A DNA stretch of 6,685 nt, taken from the NCBI GenBank assembly GCA_020434085.1, contig JAGRBM010000146.1, positions 1 through 6,685 on the forward strand. Reading direction: 5' to 3'. The translations under genes were made by a program, and so were the position numbers. This document shows, piece after piece, positions 5,959 through 6,685 of the stretch (the first letter of the stretch is position 1; each line of letters opens with the position of its first letter). This DNA is from Chrysiogenia bacterium (GTDB lineage Bacteria; JAGRBM01). A model generated the notes under the pieces. It made no database searches, was not told the DNA's origin, and saw only the letters and a program-made list of their open reading frames with translations.

Positions 5959-6685
5959 TTATCCGCGCCGCGCGATCATGTCGTACCAGACTTTCTTTTC
6001 GCGCTTGCCGACAAGGTCCAGGTAGATGGTCTTGGTCTCGGTGTAGGCCTCGAGCCCTTCGTCACCGAACTCACGCCCGAGCCCCGATTCCTTGTAGCCG
6101 CCAAAGGGCGCCTGCACGTTGAGCATGTGATACTCGTTGATCCACACGGTACCGGTGCGAATTCGCCTGGCCACGTTCCAGGCCGCCTGGGTATCGCGGC
6201 TCCAGACCGCGCCGCCCAGACCGTAGCTCGACTGGTTGGCCAGCTCGATGGCCTCGTCCACGTCCTTGTAGCGCAGCACGCTGAGCACGGGACCGAAGAT
6301 CTCCTCGCGCGCAATGGCCATGTCGTTGGTGACGCCGGTAAAGATGGTCGGCTCGACGTAAAAACCCTTCTCCAGCCCCTCGCCCTCGGCGCGCTTGCCA
6401 CCGGTCGCAACGGTTGCACCTTCGGCCTTGCCCTTCTCGATGTAGCCGAGCACGCGATCGAGCTGGCGCTGGTTGATGAGCGGTCCCATGTCGCTGGTCA
6501 TCTCGGATGGATCGCCCAAACGAATCTTCTTTGTCTTCTCGACAAGTTTGCTCACCACATCGTCGTGCAGGGTGTCGGGAAGGAACAGGCGCGTGCCCGA
6601 TTCACATGCCTGCCCGGCGTGGAAGAACGTCGCCCAGAGCGCGGCATCGATGGCACTGTCAAGATCGGCGTCTTCGAGCACAATG
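5959..6685 (-). CDS. NAD(P)-dependent aldehyde dehydrogenase, C-terminal half (5' end outside window)
   Basis: 241 complete codons reading in from the window edge to TAA at 5961-5959; the N-terminal half, with most of the cofactor-binding fold and the general-base Glu, is upstream. Family landmarks, numbered from the first complete codon: the catalytic cysteine C27 in a G-Q-A-C context, followed by T31-R32; the E-I-F-G-P motif at 128-132, whose Glu contacts the nicotinamide ribose; N183 in an I-N-E-Y-H segment; and the P-F-G-G-Y-K-x-S-G-x-G-R-E motif at 193-205. These identify the classical superfamily that oxidises aldehydes to carboxylates in the cytoplasm. The substrate cannot be assigned. 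The stop is followed by a strong terminator, so it is probably not cotranscribed with the cytochromes, and the link between them may be only positional. Confidence 0.95.
   Translation of the reverse strand, partial: IVLEDADLDSAIDAALWATFFHAGQACESGTRLFLPDTLHDDVVSKLVEKTKKIRLGDPSEMTSDMGPLINQRQLDRVLGYIEKGKAEGATVATGGKRAEGEGLEKGFYVEPTIFTGVTNDMAIAREEIFGPVLSVLRYKDVDEAIELANQSSYGLGGAVWSRDTQAAWNVARRIRTGTVWINEYHMLNVQAPFGGYKESGLGREFGDEGLEAYTETKTIYLDLVGKREKKVWYDMIARRG

Overview
The window looks like high-GC DNA from a Gram-negative, probably respiratory bacterium. Five consecutive genes on the minus strand encode haem proteins or an outer-membrane barrel, and all five end up in or across the envelope. The lineage cannot be fixed from the sequence. 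The style (c554-type multihaem cytochromes, GC-rich codons) would suit a deltaproteobacterial-type or similar environmental lineage, but that is a guess. Every gene I can support is on the minus strand, so transcription runs from high to low coordinates. The long plus-strand open frames are antisense shadows.

Layout in transcription order: (1) 6685-5959 is the C-terminal half of an NAD(P)-dependent aldehyde dehydrogenase, closed by a perfect 11-bp hairpin terminator at 5911-5936. (2) 5910-5734 is a leader region with a weak sigma70-like promoter, two interlocked 6-bp inverted repeats and a purine-rich Shine-Dalgarno stretch. (3) 5733-3916 is a secreted pentahaem c-type cytochrome with a haem-free beta-rich C-terminal domain. 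(4) 3887-2424 is an outer-membrane beta-barrel protein. (5) After a 143-nt gap, 2280-1213 is a tetrahaem cytochrome of the c554 type. (6) 1206-742 is a small membrane protein with two His-x13-His pairs, the signature of a transmembrane di-haem b cytochrome. (7) 737-1 is a membrane-anchored multihaem c cytochrome with six haem sites before the window ends.

Taken together, the cluster has parts for each layer of the envelope. There is a candidate quinol-facing di-haem b subunit in the inner membrane, an anchored multihaem c protein, two further multihaem cytochromes exported across the inner membrane, and an outer-membrane barrel. At least 15 c-type haems and probably two b-type haems are encoded. 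The most interesting reading is a little-described trans-envelope electron-transfer module, possibly a porin-cytochrome conduit for extracellular electron exchange. A periplasmic respiratory chain with an unrelated porin is the main alternative. No catalytic terminal reductase or hydroxylamine oxidoreductase is visible here, so the electron donor or acceptor is unknown.
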